IMG/VR virus record: IMGVR_UViG_3300031864_000003
Coordinates: 1-50,180 of that record
DNA: 50,180 bases
Strand: one strand, 5' to 3'
From: a virus
Position 1 is the first letter of the stretch, and the number at the start of each line of letters is the position of its first letter. Below, in pieces: positions 1-8,373 of the stretch. Under the pieces are notes generated by a model that was not told where the DNA came from, made no database searches, and saw nothing but the letters and a program-made list of their open reading frames with translations. The translations under genes were made by a program, and so were the position numbers.

Positions 1-553
1 CACCTATAAAAGGAGACCAACCCCCCCCAAATGCAGTGTTGTTTATATATCCCCCTATATTAGAACAACCAGGTTCATTAGTTCTAAATGTCAAACCATC
101 AATATAGTCCTTAATACTAACAAGTGTCGAACCATCAAATGAAGAAAAATTCACCTGAAAGTCTATTGTCCAGTCACCTAATCCAAATGCAAAGTCACTA
201 TGACTTGGTATCTCTAAATAATTACCACTCCCATCAAAGTAAATACTTGTAGCACAAAATTTCTTTTGAACATCTTTATGTACAGGGTTGCCAGTTTTAT
301 TAATTGTATGAGGACAGTTTGGGCCAGCTCCCGAATCAGTAAAGATACCACTTCCATCAACCGTATCACTATGAATAAGAAGTACAGTGCACTCATCATT
401 AGCCAATGGGTCTGAACAGTCATCAGCCGGTTCCCCTGGAGCTGGTTTTCGAATTGGTTTTTTAACCAATCCTTTAATTCTGGAATCGTCAATTTCCGTA
501 TAAACCCCAGGAGTGCGAGTACCCGTTGGAATATCATCGAATTCGATAGTCAC
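1..553 (-). CDS. Mu-like tail sheath N-terminus with LamG-like insertion (partial, runs off left edge)
   Basis: The reading frame opens with a GTG (551-553), preceded by a good AAGGTGG ribosome site at the end of the upstream gene, and stays open to the window edge (184 codons). The first ~26 residues (MTIEFDDIPTGTRTPGVYTE and on to DDSRI) match the start of Mu gpL-type contractile tail sheaths, and the position after a gp38/DUF2635 gene agrees. After about residue 45 it changes to a laminin-G/concanavalin-like stretch (SIYFDGSGNYLEIPSHSDF, then LGDWTIDFQVNF). I infer a carbohydrate-binding-type domain inserted near the sheath N-terminus. Whether sheath sequence resumes lies outside the window. 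A run of eight G (coding strand) lies near the edge. Confidence 0.7.
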   Translation of the reverse strand, partial: MTIEFDDIPTGTRTPGVYTEIDDSRIKGLVKKPIRKPAPGEPADDCSDPLANDECTVLLIHSDTVDGSGIFTDSGAGPNCPHTINKTGNPVHKDVQKKFCATSIYFDGSGNYLEIPSHSDFAFGLGDWTIDFQVNFSSFDGSTLVSIKDYIDGLTFRTNEPGCSNIGGYINNTAFGGGWSPFIG

Positions 554-556
554 AAT

Positions 557-778
557 TTATTCCACCTTAATCTTTTCCGTTTTTCTCAATCTTGTAACAG
601 TCGATTTAACACCCAGTTTTCCTATTACCACACTTCCATCTCTGATCCGTCTGTTCCAATAACGCCCCAAAGGGCCTCTTGTTGGCTTCATCGCCCCTGT
701 CTTTGGCAAGATTTTCTTTGTCTTCGGATCACGCACCATTAGATCATTTACAGGCACTAAAAATTCTTGACCTTCCAT
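557..778 (-). CDS. Mu gp38-like / DUF2635 small tail protein
   Basis: This 73-residue protein contains VRDPKTKKILPKTGAM and YWNRRIRDGSVV. These match the signature of DUF2635 proteins (Mu gp38 family), in which a VRDP..LP..G segment is followed by YW.RR..DGDV. In Mu-like phages this gene directly precedes the tail sheath, and the same order is seen here, with the stop three bases before the sheath GTG. The start is set by an AGGAGG about 9 bases upstream, lying in the last codons of the previous gene. Its molecular role is not established in the family. Confidence 0.8.
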   Translation of the reverse strand: MEGQEFLVPVNDLMVRDPKTKKILPKTGAMKPTRGPLGRYWNRRIRDGSVVIGKLGVKSTVTRLRKTEKIKVE

Positions 779-781
779 CTG

Positions 782-1435
782 TTAACTCCTCCTATCTTCA
801 TCGAAAGTATCAAAGACAATTCCGAACCCCCTTCCAAAAGACCCATGTCGAGGATCATCAGTTAAATCTACTATTGAAGTCATATCAGGCATAAATGCCG
901 CTACTGGCACCCCACCAACTGGCAAATAAGCACTGGGAGCCAAAATCCACTGAGCATAGATTGTATTGAAATCTTCTAACTCTGCTGCCCCAACATCAAC
1001 CCCGTCATCATCATCAATCCGGGTCATAGTTACAAATTCAAATTGATACCAGAGGGTGGCCCGTGTAATACCAATTGCCCGCCCTCCCCCATATGAAACT
1101 AAATCCTCTGTCCCTGGTATTTGCCAGCCTAAAATTGCTTTGAAAATCTCTGCTCTAATATCATGTAATGTATCATAAGCTGTCAACCCTGTTTTATCTC
1201 TGTCTGATGTTGCATTGTCCAGAGCAACAATCACTCCAAACTTTTCCGTTATCTTCTGGCTAATGCCACTGTCAAGGTCATTTGCCTTTGCTGTTTCAGT
1301 TAAAGGGATTACAAAAGCAACCTCTTTAGTTAACGTACCTGATAGGGCATATGCTAATTCAGCGGCCCCCGCAATCATATCTCCAAAGCGAGTTGGCCCT
1401 GCTCTTAGCTTAAGTACAATTGGCCCAATCTTCAT
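782..1435 (-). CDS. Tail terminator / tail completion protein (gp37-like)
   Basis: A 217-residue protein located between the HK97 gp10-like gene and the gp38-like gene, where Mu-type phages carry the tail terminator. Characteristic stretches are AFVIPLTETAKANDL, a VTERFG-like segment (ITEKFGVIVALDN), DTLHDIRAEIFKAILGW and LWYQFEF, which I recognise from gp37-like/terminator proteins of contractile phages. The family is thought to cap the tail tube and join it to the neck. It starts directly after the preceding stop (TAA then ATG), so translation is probably coupled. The assignment rests on pattern and position. Confidence 0.6.
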   Translation of the reverse strand: MKIGPIVLKLRAGPTRFGDMIAGAAELAYALSGTLTKEVAFVIPLTETAKANDLDSGISQKITEKFGVIVALDNATSDRDKTGLTAYDTLHDIRAEIFKAILGWQIPGTEDLVSYGGGRAIGITRATLWYQFEFVTMTRIDDDDGVDVGAAELEDFNTIYAQWILAPSAYLPVGGVPVAAFMPDMTSIVDLTDDPRHGSFGRGFGIVFDTFDEDRRS

Positions 1436-1900
1436 TTACAGACCCTCAAAAGGTTTTCTAATTACAACGAAAGCAGCTTGCCCGACATTACTAAAAATAT
1501 CATCAAAATGTTTATCTACAGCAGGCTCAAGCCATGGACGGGGTTCAATATTCTCTGTTCCTTTTTCGAGAAATTTTCCATACGGAGCCCCTCCCTCATT
1601 TCCAACTTCAATTTCCATATTTCTCACATCATACACAATTGAACGAACTAATTCCCCAAAATCAACAGCTGGGGGTTCTCCAGGGGCAGATGCAATGTGA
1701 ATATTTTTCCCTCTCCTATATGGAAGACCTGTTTTTTTCTCCCTCATCATAGAAGTGATAATTGTATTGCGAATATTGCTTGCTCCAATTGCCAGTTCCA
1801 TATTTATAGGACCAGGCAATTCTTTTGCCTTTTTAAAAAGCTCTTTCCCAATTCTGTCCAATTCCCTATTCAATTTAACAAGAGCTTTTGAATCAATCAT
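1436..1900 (-). CDS. HK97 gp10-like neck/tail-joining protein
   Basis: A 154-residue protein with the usual features of the HK97 gp10-like family: an N-terminal helix (LVKLNRELDRIGKELFKKA), the central IRNTIITSMMREKKTGLPYR segment, and the C-terminal GGAPYGKFLEKGTENIEPRPW signature (the Y...E.GT....RPF pattern). These proteins act at the head-tail interface or as tail-completion factors. The ATG overlaps the stop of the upstream head-tail joining gene in an ATGA arrangement. Length is typical. Confidence 0.85.
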   Translation of the reverse strand: MIDSKALVKLNRELDRIGKELFKKAKELPGPINMELAIGASNIRNTIITSMMREKKTGLPYRRGKNIHIASAPGEPPAVDFGELVRSIVYDVRNMEIEVGNEGGAPYGKFLEKGTENIEPRPWLEPAVDKHFDDIFSNVGQAAFVVIRKPFEGL

Positions 1901-2391
1901 GCTGGGTATCCTGTTCCTCTCTCTTCAATCTCTTCTGCTGCAACAGAGAGATATTCTTTTGCTTCCTTAACATTCACAATACTATCAACCCGAAAAAGCC
2001 TTCCCTTAACAGATGAGCCTTTTTGAAGGAACAAATAATAATCAGACTTTAATGGCCCTAAATCTGGCATAGATTTAAATCCAACAGCAAATGCCCCTCC
2101 GAATTCTTTTCCCAAATTCACCACAGCCAGATGTCGAACAATAAATTCATGTGTAACTGTCTCATTGACCTGTTTACCTCGAATATACTTCTGCCCCGTC
2201 CCTTTATACCCAACTGGGGAAAAGCCCATCCAAACGGTTGTTAATGGAGCAAGATGATCAAACCCGCTTCCACCAAAGCCTTCTCCCAAAGGAAAACCAA
2301 ATCCAAAATCAAATCCACCAGCAACATTTGGTTCCTGTGTCGGTTTTAAAATCTGAACCCTATGTTTTAAATTTGGAGCAAGCCATGACAT
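1897..2391 (-). CDS. Head-tail joining / head closure protein (HK97 gp9 / SPP1 gp16-like)
   Basis: A 164-residue protein starting MSWLAPNLKHRVQILKPTQE, the L.HRV.I opening of phage head-tail joining proteins. The end, KGRLFRVDSIVNVKEAKEYL, also fits the family's terminal strands. It lies between the gp6-like connector and the gp10-like protein, as in HK97-type neck modules. A glycine/phenylalanine-rich insert (GGFDFGFGFPLGEGFGGSGF) after about residue 25 makes it longer than usual; this could be a surface loop. No strong ribosome site is visible. Confidence 0.65.
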   Translation of the reverse strand: MSWLAPNLKHRVQILKPTQEPNVAGGFDFGFGFPLGEGFGGSGFDHLAPLTTVWMGFSPVGYKGTGQKYIRGKQVNETVTHEFIVRHLAVVNLGKEFGGAFAVGFKSMPDLGPLKSDYYLFLQKGSSVKGRLFRVDSIVNVKEAKEYLSVAAEEIEERGTGYPA

Positions 2392-2398
2392 ATTAGCC

Positions 2399-3067
2399 TT
2401 ATCTCACAATCAAAGATGTTCGTCTGTACAAATCCAAAAACAACCTCGCCTCTGGAGGCGGATTCTTTGGATCAAAGGTCCGTGTTGCATAAACAGATGC
2501 TGCCCAAGTCTTGATCCCATCACAAATTGCCTGTGGAACATCTCTTGCCTCACTTCCATACCCTGCCTTGAACTCAATCAAAAACCCACCATGATCCCGG
2601 ACAGTATTCTGCGGGGAAGTAACGGACTTCTTTAACACTACCTTTCCCGGCGTACCCTGTGTAATGATATAGTAATTATCTGAATCATATTCAGTTTCCC
2701 CATCATCCTCATCTAATGTCACAATTTTAGTTACAGAAATCAATGGGGGGCGGGGCAGCTCAACAACGGCATCAGGCCAATAATCCATTTTCATCTGGAT
2801 TGTTTGGGAAATAAAGGCTTTGCCTGTATATTCCTCAGCCGCACCCCTAACGGCTCCGATGAACCCTTCTAACATGTCATCATGCTCGGTGTAATCAATA
2901 CCAGAAAAATCTTTCAACTCCTGAAGAGTAATAGGTTCAAGGGCTGGGCCTGAAGTAACTTCCCAAACACGGTTCCCATAAGCAGGCAATATTTTAGAAA
3001 TCAACCTGCCTGTTTTATAGGCAAGCCCCATTCCAAAATTTAGATTTTGCTCTGTTGATCCATACAC
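2399..3067 (-). CDS. gp6-like head-tail connector protein
   Basis: A 222-residue protein. Residues ~40-75 (PITLQELKDFSGIDYTEHDD and following VRGAAEEYTGKAF) are the classic start of gp6-like connectors (I.L.E.K..L.....D.D......AR...E..TG). The C-terminal half has RDVPQAICDGIKTWAAS, the usual P..I..A....A.. helix. Such proteins form the ring that docks on the portal. An N-terminal extension of about 35 residues precedes the domain. It is followed by the head-tail joining gene, as expected. Confidence 0.85.
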   Translation of the reverse strand: MYGSTEQNLNFGMGLAYKTGRLISKILPAYGNRVWEVTSGPALEPITLQELKDFSGIDYTEHDDMLEGFIGAVRGAAEEYTGKAFISQTIQMKMDYWPDAVVELPRPPLISVTKIVTLDEDDGETEYDSDNYYIITQGTPGKVVLKKSVTSPQNTVRDHGGFLIEFKAGYGSEARDVPQAICDGIKTWAASVYATRTFDPKNPPPEARLFLDLYRRTSLIVR

Positions 3068-3069
3068 TA

Positions 3070-3477
3070 CTAATCACCAAGTCCCAGTGCCTTTTTTATT
3101 CGGGCAATTTCTTCATCAGATAGATTCGATGCAGGAGCAGTTGCAGCTATTCCCAGGGCCTTTGCCTTATTCAAAATCAAGCGATTTGAAATCCCCAGTG
3201 CTTTTGCCATTTGAAAAACTCGGGTATATTCAGGACCATTCTCTTCCACATCTTCAGTTTCAGATTCCTTCTTAACTTCTGGAGCAGATTCAATAACAGC
3301 CCTTTCCGAAGGCTCTGGCATTGCCCTCTCTCTAACAAATGTCGCAATTTTAAGATTGTAAACAAGCAAACTGGCAACATCCTTCTCAACATCCCCTTCC
3401 CATCCCGCCTGAAAAAGCCGAGTGTGAATGCCATCGGTAGCCACCGGCATTGTTCTTGTTATTCTTATCTTAGGCAT
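3070..3477 (-). CDS. Small head-region protein with C-terminal IF2-N-like helical domain
   Basis: A 135-residue protein with a beta-like N-terminal part (residues 1-55), an acidic/lysine linker, and a C-terminal domain ~85-135 beginning TRVFQMAKALGISNRLILNK. That domain resembles the IF2 N-terminal helical domain (V..LAK.L......ELI..L..LGI....S.L.DEE...I). IF2-N domains bind nucleic acid or ribosome-associated partners; its role beside capsid genes is unknown. The ribosome site AAGGAGG sets the ATG. It lies between decoration-like genes and the connector. Confidence 0.6.
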   Translation of the reverse strand: MPKIRITRTMPVATDGIHTRLFQAGWEGDVEKDVASLLVYNLKIATFVRERAMPEPSERAVIESAPEVKKESETEDVEENGPEYTRVFQMAKALGISNRLILNKAKALGIAATAPASNLSDEEIARIKKALGLGD

Positions 3478-3491
3478 AAAAGCCTCCTTTA

Positions 3492-4112
3492 TTAGACAAT
3501 TGTTGCCTCATTTACATCGCCACGTTGACTTATGATTGCCCAAACATTATCACTAACCGCCATGAGATGAACCAAAGCATCAGATGTAGCAGAAATGTTC
3601 ATCGTAAAATTAGAGATAATGCCGCCAAGAGACCCAAGGATAATGCATCCAGAAGTAGATACTGCAACTTGCGTTTTGACATTAGTAAACGTTCCTGTTG
3701 AATCTCCTGCAACACCAAGATAGACTTCTCTTCCTGCCGAAACAGTAGGTAGCCAAAAAGAGGCACTAATCAAAGTAGCAGAAGCGGCAATCATATATGT
3801 ACCAACGTTCTTTGGAAGGTCGCTAACTGCCAACACGTCGTCTAAAGCTTCTGGAAGAACGCTTAACATTAACTGTTCGCTAACAATTAATCGAGTAAGC
3901 TCTTCAGGACTAAATCCTGCTCCAGCAATTCCAATTGAGGCGCCAGTTACAATGCTTAAAGCAGCACCTTCTTGCAAAGTCAATGTACCACTATCTGCAA
4001 TATGTATTGACCCCCCAGATTCAACAGCCATGGTTCCACCAGAGCCAACGACGTATCGATTCCCCCCTTGTTCCATATATACTTTAGTCTGATAAGTTTC
4101 ATCTTGAGCCAT
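3492..4112 (-). CDS. Capsid-region beta-rich protein, paralogue A
   Basis: A 206-residue protein whose first ~45 residues (MAQDETYQTKVYMEQGGNRY, then GSGGTMAVESGGSIHIADSG) are nearly the same as those of the next gene upstream (4125-4739). The two are a tandem duplication. The repeated G-x-x-x-V/L-x-x-G-G pattern suggests a short beta-helix or stacked-strand N-terminus, while the C-terminal ~110 residues are beta-rich and more diverged. Position next to the capsid gene suggests a head decoration or fibre role, which is an inference. A good AAAAGGAG site precedes the ATG. Confidence 0.6.
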   Translation of the reverse strand: MAQDETYQTKVYMEQGGNRYVVGSGGTMAVESGGSIHIADSGTLTLQEGAALSIVTGASIGIAGAGFSPEELTRLIVSEQLMLSVLPEALDDVLAVSDLPKNVGTYMIAASATLISASFWLPTVSAGREVYLGVAGDSTGTFTNVKTQVAVSTSGCIILGSLGGIISNFTMNISATSDALVHLMAVSDNVWAIISQRGDVNEATIV

Positions 4113-4124
4113 TATATTCTCCTT

Positions 4125-4739
4125 TTATGATTGTGTCACCGTTCCGCCATCTGCCACAATCGCCCAGACATCATCATATATAGCCTTAAGCAAAACAAAA
4201 GTATCGAAAGTTGCAGAAGTTTGTAAATGAAGGGAGGCAACAGCTTCTCCATAGGAACCAAGAAGAATACAGCCAGACTGATATACACAAATAGAGGTTT
4301 TGTTATTTGTAAATGCTCCTGCCAAATCGCCAACACATCTTAATAGCACTTGCCTTCCAGCAGATACAGATGTAAGATAAAAAGATCCCGCAGTCATTGT
4401 ATCCGAAGCGAGAATATTTACTATCCCAGCATTCTTAGGCAAATTGGAAACCGATAACCAAACACTATTATCTCCTGCCCCAACATTGACATTTACTCCC
4501 CATTCACTTGCAAGAACATGTCTCATATCAGTTAAATTAATATCTTCTCCAACTAATCCCAAAACAGCATCACTTTCCATACTCAAAGCAGCTCCAGCAA
4601 CCAAATTAATTGTAGTGCTATCGGCCATGGGAATTGATCCTCCAGATTCAACAGCAAACGTTCCTCCGGACCCAGCGACATACCGATTGCCGCCACGTTC
4701 TGCATATACAGCAGTTTGATAAGTTTCATCTTGAGCCAT
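4125..4739 (-). CDS. Capsid-region beta-rich protein, paralogue B
   Basis: A 204-residue tandem paralogue of 3492-4112: same MAQDETYQT start, same GGNRYVxGSGGTxAVESGGS block, same length, and matching strands near the end (VNILASDTMTAGSFYLTSVS against the paralogue's YMIAASATLISASFWLPTVS). The pair may form alternate subunits of one structure. The TAAAAGGAGG ribosome site is 7-8 bases from the ATG. No catalytic motif is seen. Confidence 0.6.
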   Translation of the reverse strand: MAQDETYQTAVYAERGGNRYVAGSGGTFAVESGGSIPMADSTTINLVAGAALSMESDAVLGLVGEDINLTDMRHVLASEWGVNVNVGAGDNSVWLSVSNLPKNAGIVNILASDTMTAGSFYLTSVSAGRQVLLRCVGDLAGAFTNNKTSICVYQSGCILLGSYGEAVASLHLQTSATFDTFVLLKAIYDDVWAIVADGGTVTQS

Positions 4740-4811
4740 AGCTCATTCCTCCTTTTAATCAGGGAGGGGCTTTTCTCCCCTCCCATTACCCTAAAGTGAA
4801 AACTCAAACTC

Positions 4812-5420
4812 TTAAACGGTTCTACGGACAGTGTTAATCGGCCAATTTGCCTCAAGTCCAAGAATGGCAATTGCAGCCAGAGCAATACCACTCGTCTCAC
4901 CTGCTGCACTGACGGAAACAACCAACCGTACCCATCTATGATCCCCAATATAGCCAGCAGGATATGCCTGAGACTCCCAATAACTCTGGTGATCAGCACT
5001 AACTCCTCCAAGACAGAAAAACGTGCCATTGTCGAGCCCCGACCCAGCATTACTTACACAAAGGATGCCTGCACTAACGCTTCCCCATCCACTTGTGTTC
5101 ACACCCGTTCCTGCACCAAGCACTGTGGCATCATCACTAAGCCTAACATCAACAAGAATGTGCTCAGCAGAACAATTGCTCCAGATCACTGTTCCTGCGG
5201 CATTAGACGTTCCATGTTGCATCCTAATCCATCCGCAAGAGTCCACAGAAACAAGAGCCGATGCTCCAGAACCGTCTTCACCTGCATGCACAACAAAAAC
5301 CAATGTCTCATAACCTTGTCTATCAACAGTTGCTCCCACCTTTGCCGCACCAGTGTAATCACCAGGCCCTAATGCCTCAAAAAATTTGAAGCTTGAAAAT
5401 CCATCTCTTACTCCGCCCAT
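4812..5420 (-). CDS. Putative capsid decoration / structural protein downstream of major capsid
   Basis: A 202-residue beta-rich protein placed right after the major capsid gene. The C-terminal pattern GDHRWVRLVVSVSAAGE ... ILGLEANWPIN resembles small structural proteins found just after capsid genes in many phages (a YVRVV....G....A..ILG.....P.N ending). There is no signal peptide or TM segment. A perfect AAAGGAGG precedes the ATG. A capsid decoration role is inferred from position and composition. Confidence 0.55.
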   Translation of the reverse strand: MGGVRDGFSSFKFFEALGPGDYTGAAKVGATVDRQGYETLVFVVHAGEDGSGASALVSVDSCGWIRMQHGTSNAAGTVIWSNCSAEHILVDVRLSDDATVLGAGTGVNTSGWGSVSAGILCVSNAGSGLDNGTFFCLGGVSADHQSYWESQAYPAGYIGDHRWVRLVVSVSAAGETSGIALAAIAILGLEANWPINTVRRTV

Positions 5421-5481
5421 AATATTCCCTCCTTTACTGTCCGGTGGGCTTTAAGACCCACCGGAAGGATAATCATTTATG

Positions 5482-6897
5482 TTATGCTACAACGCCCAAT
5501 TTAATCGCCTGGAAATTGATCACATCCCCGCCAACCCTTTTTCTTGTGTAAAACTCTACATAAGGTTTCTGGGTAAAGGGATCTCTCTGTACCGTGATCC
5601 CAAGGCGGTCAACAATCATGTAAGATTCCCGGAAATCAGCGATTGCAACTGAAAGTGCATTCGCTGCTTGAATTGGCATCGTTGTACTCATCCTCAAGGG
5701 CAATCCCAAAAGGGTACTGTATTCATCCTCTTTCAAGCCAGGACTCCACAGATACCGACCAGCCCCATCCTTCAATTGCATAAAATCAGCAACCGTCAGC
5801 CGATTAACCAACCAGGTGCCTCTCTGGAGATATTGCTCAATCAGTCTGAACTTCAGTTCAATAAGTCCATCGGCAGTAATCGGGTTTCCGATATTCATGC
5901 GTTCAATCTTGCCCCATTCATCAACCCCAGCAGCAGCATAATTGCCATAGGTCAAAAAGCCCCTTGGTTTACCGACCCCATCTCCACTCACAAAAGCAGC
6001 TGACTCAAGTCGCAAGAAACGATTAGACTGCTTATCTGCCAACCAACTCTCAATATTGATCGCAGAGTCTTCCAGCAAGGTCTGTGTGGCCCTCGGCTTG
6101 GCATAAAGCACATGCACTGGGATTCTCTTTTTGAAGATCTTCGGCGTCCCTGTCTCGCCCCCAGACTCGGTCTCACCTTCCCATCCCCCACCAGCCTCAT
6201 CATAATCCACCAACCATTCGATGGCATTCGTGGAAATGGTTTCTACAGAGGCAAGGGACCGCAACGGATCAAGCTCAAAAAGACGCTTCACAATATTGTT
6301 GCTCATAGTCGGGGTAACTGTATATCCTCCGTCCGGGTCAATGCCAACTGAAAGAGCTTTAACCTCTTCCGAAGGAATAGGACCCTGAACATTCCTTCTA
6401 AGCCATCCTTCAAAGGCACCAACATAAGCCTTATATTCCTCAACATCTGGCTTCAGTTCCCGCAATTGCTCCCAATTAGCACCATTCTCAAAACGCCCAC
6501 CTGCGGCCATCGCAGCAATTTTAAAATTCCAGGCATCTTTCTTATCTTCTGGTGCTTCTTTGGAAAGCTCCGAAGAGGCTTTGAGCTGATCTTTTACAGC
6601 CAACTCAATCTGATCCATTCGGTCAGTCAGTGCCTTTTTCTCTGTTTCAATATCAATTGAAACAATCTTCTGATCCAGGGCTTCCTGCCGAGTTGTAATA
6701 TCCGCCCCTAATTTAGAGATCTGTGATTGAACAAGAGAATCAAACTTGCCCTCACTAGTCTCCAACAGTGACTTCAATTCTGTATATCTGGTTTGCAGAT
6801 CCTCATAATTCTTTTTGACATTATCCCCTAGTTTTTTTATCTCTTCTTGAACCGCCTTCACAACTTCAGGCTCAAGGTTTTTTACAGGCTCAGACAT
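5482..6897 (-). CDS. HK97-fold major capsid protein with N-terminal coiled-coil delta domain
   Basis: A 471-residue protein. Residues 1-125 are a highly charged coiled coil, as in the HK97 delta (internal scaffold) domain that is removed by the protease. From ~170 on, the HK97 capsid pattern appears: KALSVGIDPDGGYTVTPTMS, LRSLASVETISTNAIEWLVD, VHVLYAKPRATQTLLEDSAI, FVSGDGVGKPRGFLTYGNYA and a C-terminal VQRDPFTQKPYVEFYTRKRV. The prohead protease gene lies immediately upstream, the normal order. The TAAGGAGG site is well placed. The protein forms the icosahedral shell. Confidence 0.95.
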   Translation of the reverse strand: MSEPVKNLEPEVVKAVQEEIKKLGDNVKKNYEDLQTRYTELKSLLETSEGKFDSLVQSQISKLGADITTRQEALDQKIVSIDIETEKKALTDRMDQIELAVKDQLKASSELSKEAPEDKKDAWNFKIAAMAAGGRFENGANWEQLRELKPDVEEYKAYVGAFEGWLRRNVQGPIPSEEVKALSVGIDPDGGYTVTPTMSNNIVKRLFELDPLRSLASVETISTNAIEWLVDYDEAGGGWEGETESGGETGTPKIFKKRIPVHVLYAKPRATQTLLEDSAINIESWLADKQSNRFLRLESAAFVSGDGVGKPRGFLTYGNYAAAGVDEWGKIERMNIGNPITADGLIELKFRLIEQYLQRGTWLVNRLTVADFMQLKDGAGRYLWSPGLKEDEYSTLLGLPLRMSTTMPIQAANALSVAIADFRESYMIVDRLGITVQRDPFTQKPYVEFYTRKRVGGDVINFQAIKLGVVA

Positions 6898-6910
6898 CGT
6901 TATATCCTCC

Positions 6911-8032
6911 TTAGTTTGATAAATTTAATTCCGACAGACTTTCCAATATTTCAATCATTCCCGCCTCTGATGCATAGTCAGGGAACGCTGCAATCCACTC
7001 CTCATTGCTGTAATCCTTAAACTCTGGCACAGGCTTTTTAAACTCCTTATAATGCTTTGCCAAATGGTTATAACAGCCTTTGCGGTCTGCATCAGGAATT
7101 TTTGTTCCCCGTTGAAGCAGGCGGGCCATACCAGCAGCAACCCCCCTCCAAACAGTTGTATATCCATCCTGTTTGTGATGGGGCAACTTGTATGCACTCT
7201 TTTTATCTGCATTGGCCTTATCATACCACGTACACATGACTTTCAGATCATCAACATCGGCAGCCTTCACTTGTGCCCCTGCATCCCATGTCTCCCCTTC
7301 ATCTGCAAGAGAGTAGGATTTAAAAGGAACAACAGATTTATGAAAAGTCTCAAGATACTCATTTGTTTCTGTCAAGCTGGCAAGTATTCCAGCCAGCAAC
7401 TCAGCTTCCAACGGCCCTATTTCACCCGCCTCCCGCAGGGAGGGCCTACATAATTTCACCAGATACTTTGAGATTGAATGTGAAAGTCCTGCCTCCCGCA
7501 GGAGATCCTCCAGCTCTCTTGGTGTTCTGGTATCCTCTATCGATTTCACCGTCAGCACATTTGCCCCTATTTTAGCAGGAAATGTTACCAACGAGATTTC
7601 CCATAACTCAACCTTCTTCAAATCCCGAATTTTCTTTTTCTCATCAACATCATATTCAATGGCATCATAACCGATTGACTGGCCCAATCGGAAAGTCCCC
7701 ACCTCAGCAGCCAGCTTCATAATTTCATGCACATCTTTACCCAAAGTCATATTAATAGCAAGCCGACCCTCTGAAACAAGTCCTTTGCCGTCCTCCTGTA
7801 GAGAGGACCAAATGCCAGGGATTTGGTCAGTTTGGTGTTGCCAAAGCATCGCAATCCCAGTCTCATTTCTGCCCCCTTTCGCAAGGGTATCCAAAAAAGC
7901 ACCTTTGCTAACCAGGTCACCATGAGCATCTGGCTTGCGATTGAAAAGGGATGCATATCCTCGAAAAGACCCGTCTTCTTTTATGTCTGCTGCTTTTACC
8001 TCAAATGGAGCTTCAATATAATTTTGTTCCAT
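6911..8032 (-). CDS. HK97-family prohead protease with C-terminal extension
   Basis: A 373-residue protein. The N-terminal ~175 residues are a caudoviral prohead protease: RGYASLFNRKPDAHGDLVSK, the MLWQHQTDQIPGIW segment with the catalytic His, RLGQSIGYDAIEYD with the Ser region, and LWEISLVTFPA. The C-terminal ~190 residues (KADKKSAYKLPHHKQDGYTT-like region, WRGVAAGMARLLQRGTKIPD) form a second module also seen fused to bacterial and phage proteases. The protease matures the capsid by cutting the delta domain. The identical 42-bp promoter-like repeat lies 29 bases upstream of its ATG. Confidence 0.9.
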   Translation of the reverse strand: MEQNYIEAPFEVKAADIKEDGSFRGYASLFNRKPDAHGDLVSKGAFLDTLAKGGRNETGIAMLWQHQTDQIPGIWSSLQEDGKGLVSEGRLAINMTLGKDVHEIMKLAAEVGTFRLGQSIGYDAIEYDVDEKKKIRDLKKVELWEISLVTFPAKIGANVLTVKSIEDTRTPRELEDLLREAGLSHSISKYLVKLCRPSLREAGEIGPLEAELLAGILASLTETNEYLETFHKSVVPFKSYSLADEGETWDAGAQVKAADVDDLKVMCTWYDKANADKKSAYKLPHHKQDGYTTVWRGVAAGMARLLQRGTKIPDADRKGCYNHLAKHYKEFKKPVPEFKDYSNEEWIAAFPDYASEAGMIEILESLSELNLSN

Positions 8033-8060
8033 TCTTTAATTCCCCGCAAGATAAAATTGT

Positions 8061-8102
8061 CCTTTATTAATTATATCGGTAAAAACCTGAAAAAGTTAAA
8101 AT
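8061..8102 (-). promoter_or_regulatory. 42-bp repeat copy 1, candidate phage promoter
   Basis: On the minus strand this 42-bp sequence contains TTAACT, an 18-base spacer and a perfect TATAAT, placed about 40 bases upstream of the prohead protease start. The identical 42 bases occur at 21983-22024, again just upstream of a structural gene (ending at 21958). Exact conservation of an intergenic element 13.9 kb apart points to a shared late promoter or operator. This is an inference from sequence only. Confidence 0.6.
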
Positions 8103-8127
8103 TGTTATTTATTTTCTCAAAGATAGC

Positions 8128-8373
8128 TTACTCCATTACATCAGAAGCCCTCAAAATACTCCCTGAGTATGCATATTTCAATGCTTCCAAAAACTTTACT
8201 CCGTCTTTCGGATAGAACAAATGTCCTTGAATCTTTCCTCTAATTCCCTTTCTCAACTCCTCTATCAATTTTGTTGGCAAATCCTTAAAAGAAACCTTAT
8301 CCCCCCTAAGAAATGCCACGCCGATTGTCTCCTGCCCGTCATCTATAGTTCTATAAAATTCAACCCTTTTCAT
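8128..8373 (-). CDS. Small protein coupled to the MuF-kinase gene (candidate immunity/regulator)
   Basis: An 81-residue protein, MKRVEFYRTIDDGQETIGVA..., ending LKYAYSGSILRASDVME. Its ATG overlaps the stop of the MuF-kinase gene by 4 bases (ATGA), so the two are translationally coupled. No transmembrane or zinc motif is present. I do not recognise the family with certainty. Because MuF proteins with C-terminal effector domains are often followed by an immunity gene, an antidote or kinase-partner role is plausible but unproven. It is the last gene before the protease promoter region. Confidence 0.6.
   Translation of the reverse strand: MKRVEFYRTIDDGQETIGVAFLRGDKVSFKDLPTKLIEELRKGIRGKIQGHLFYPKDGVKFLEALKYAYSGSILRASDVME

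Noticed and set aside
214-537. 107-codon hydrophobic ORF on the minus strand
   Set aside because: It is an out-of-frame shadow of the sheath-LamG gene, which has the better start, ribosome site and family match.
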